A stretch of 7,377 nucleotides of DNA from contig DNJM01000088.1 in assembly GCA_003489085.1 (NCBI GenBank), forward strand, positions 1 through 7,377. Reading direction: 5' to 3'. Positions 6,777 through 7,377 of this stretch are shown piece after piece. The stretch's first letter is position 1, and each line of letters starts with the position of its first letter. Source of the DNA: Lachnospiraceae bacterium (GTDB lineage Bacteria; Bacillota; Clostridia; Lachnospirales; Lachnospiraceae). The notes beneath the pieces are model-generated. The model made no database searches. It saw nothing but the letters and a program-made list of their open reading frames with translations, and had not been told where the DNA came from. The position numbers and the translations under genes are program-made.

Positions 6777-7377
6777 TTACTGCGGAAGCAGAATCTCTGT
6801 TGTAAAAGCACCATCCTCGCTGTTACGGTTAATATAACCGCCGCAGCGCTCTACGATTCCATCGATCCGTACCAGTCCGAAACCATGCCCATTTCCTTTC
6901 GTGGTACGGAATCGGCCGTTCTCCTTCTTCTGCTTTTTCCCGGCCGTAAAATTCGTAAAGGACATATACAGCTGTGTATTTTTCATATCCATATATACGC
7001 GTATCATCCGCTGTTCTTCCGGCAGTGCAAGGGAAGCCTCAATTGCATTATCAAATAAATTTCCGATAATTACACAGAGATCAATCTCAGAGATTGTCAA
7101 CGCCACAGGGATGTCCGCCTCCGCCTTAACCCGAATCTTTTTCGCGTGTGCTAAAGAAATCTTGCTGTTCATAATCGCATCTGTCATTTTATTTCCCGTC
7201 TTAATCACGGTATCCACTGCGGACAGATCCGTATCCAGCTTTTCCAGATATTCACAGATTGATACCCAGTCCTGCGCTGCCGCATAGGCTTTCATTGTCT
7301 GAATATGATTGCGGTAATCATGTCGCCAGCCGCGCATTTTTTTATACATATTTTCAACTTCCATGTAGTGCGTTGCA
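6777..7377 (-). CDS. AgrC/ComD-like GHKL sensor histidine kinase, C-terminal part (5' end outside window)
   Basis: Cytoplasmic catalytic part of a two-component sensor kinase of the HPK10 (AgrC/ComD) class, which normally senses a peptide at the membrane and phosphorylates a LytTR response regulator. The frame stays open to the right edge, so the true start and sensor domain are not visible; 199 residues can be read before the TAA. Counting from the first complete codon, the likely phospho-accepting His19 lies in RHDYRNH, the hallmark H-box of this class. It is followed by a helical dimerisation stretch (about 20-80), an N-box NLFDNAIEA (Asn106, Asp109, Asn110, Glu113) and a glycine-rich ATP-lid GNGHGFGL (161-168). 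A DxGxG box like that of classical kinases is not evident, as is usual for AgrC relatives. It ends 139 nt before transporter gene A1 on the same strand, which suggests it controls that operon. The catalytic identity is well supported; the ligand is unknown. Confidence 0.9.
   Translation of the reverse strand, partial: ATHYMEVENMYKKMRGWRHDYRNHIQTMKAYAAAQDWVSICEYLEKLDTDLSAVDTVIKTGNKMTDAIMNSKISLAHAKKIRVKAEADIPVALTISEIDLCVIIGNLFDNAIEASLALPEEQRMIRVYMDMKNTQLYMSFTNFTAGKKQKKENGRFRTTKGNGHGFGLVRIDGIVERCGGYINRNSEDGAFTTEILLPQ

Noticed and set aside
6743..6779. T-run after the kinase stop (five T on the minus strand, 6762-6758) as a terminator
   Set aside because: No convincing GC-rich stem precedes the run, so read-through from the kinase gene into A1 remains possible.
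6638..6814. In-frame 59-residue N-terminal extension of A1 starting at the ATG at 6814
   Set aside because: It overlaps the 3' end of the kinase gene and runs through the promoter and repeats. It has no homology to the A2 N-terminus, whereas the ATG at 6637 has AGGAGG at ideal spacing.

Overview
The window looks like chromosomal DNA of a gut Firmicute, most likely a Lachnospiraceae-type Clostridia (Blautia, Dorea or a relative). This is inferred from strong AGGAGG-type Shine-Dalgarno sites, intermediate GC, tightly packed one-strand genes, and the pairing of an AgrC-like GHKL sensor kinase with large COG1132-type ABC exporters. No 16S or marker gene is present, so the family placement is a judgement. 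Every gene lies on the minus strand and is read from right to left.

Layout in transcription order: (1) 7377-6777, the C-terminal catalytic part of an AgrC/ComD-like histidine kinase, cut by the right edge. (2) 6776-6638, a 139-nt regulatory gap with two near-identical direct repeats in the 9-N12-9 arrangement of LytTR response-regulator sites, a 14-bp palindrome, an extended -10 promoter element and a strong ribosome binding site. (3) 6637-4787, ABC half-exporter A1. (4) 4812-2926, ABC half-exporter B1. (5) 2912-1080, ABC half-exporter A2. (6) 1093-1, ABC half-exporter B2, cut by the left edge before its ATPase domain. No stretch longer than 139 nt lacks a gene, and no RNA gene, IS element, CRISPR array or convincing terminator was seen.

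The four transporter genes form an A-B-A-B series. A1 resembles A2 and B1 resembles B2, and the two A/B junctions overlap while the B1/A2 junction has a 13-nt gap. The simplest reading is a two-gene heterodimeric exporter unit that was duplicated in tandem and then diverged, mainly in the membrane domains. A sensor kinase of the peptide-pheromone class directly upstream, plus candidate LytTR sites just before A1, suggests that the operon is switched on by a kinase/LytTR-regulator pair. The regulator gene would lie outside the window. The substrate is unknown. No precursor peptide, C39 peptidase domain or biosynthetic enzyme is visible, so export of a peptide, lipid or drug all remain possible.
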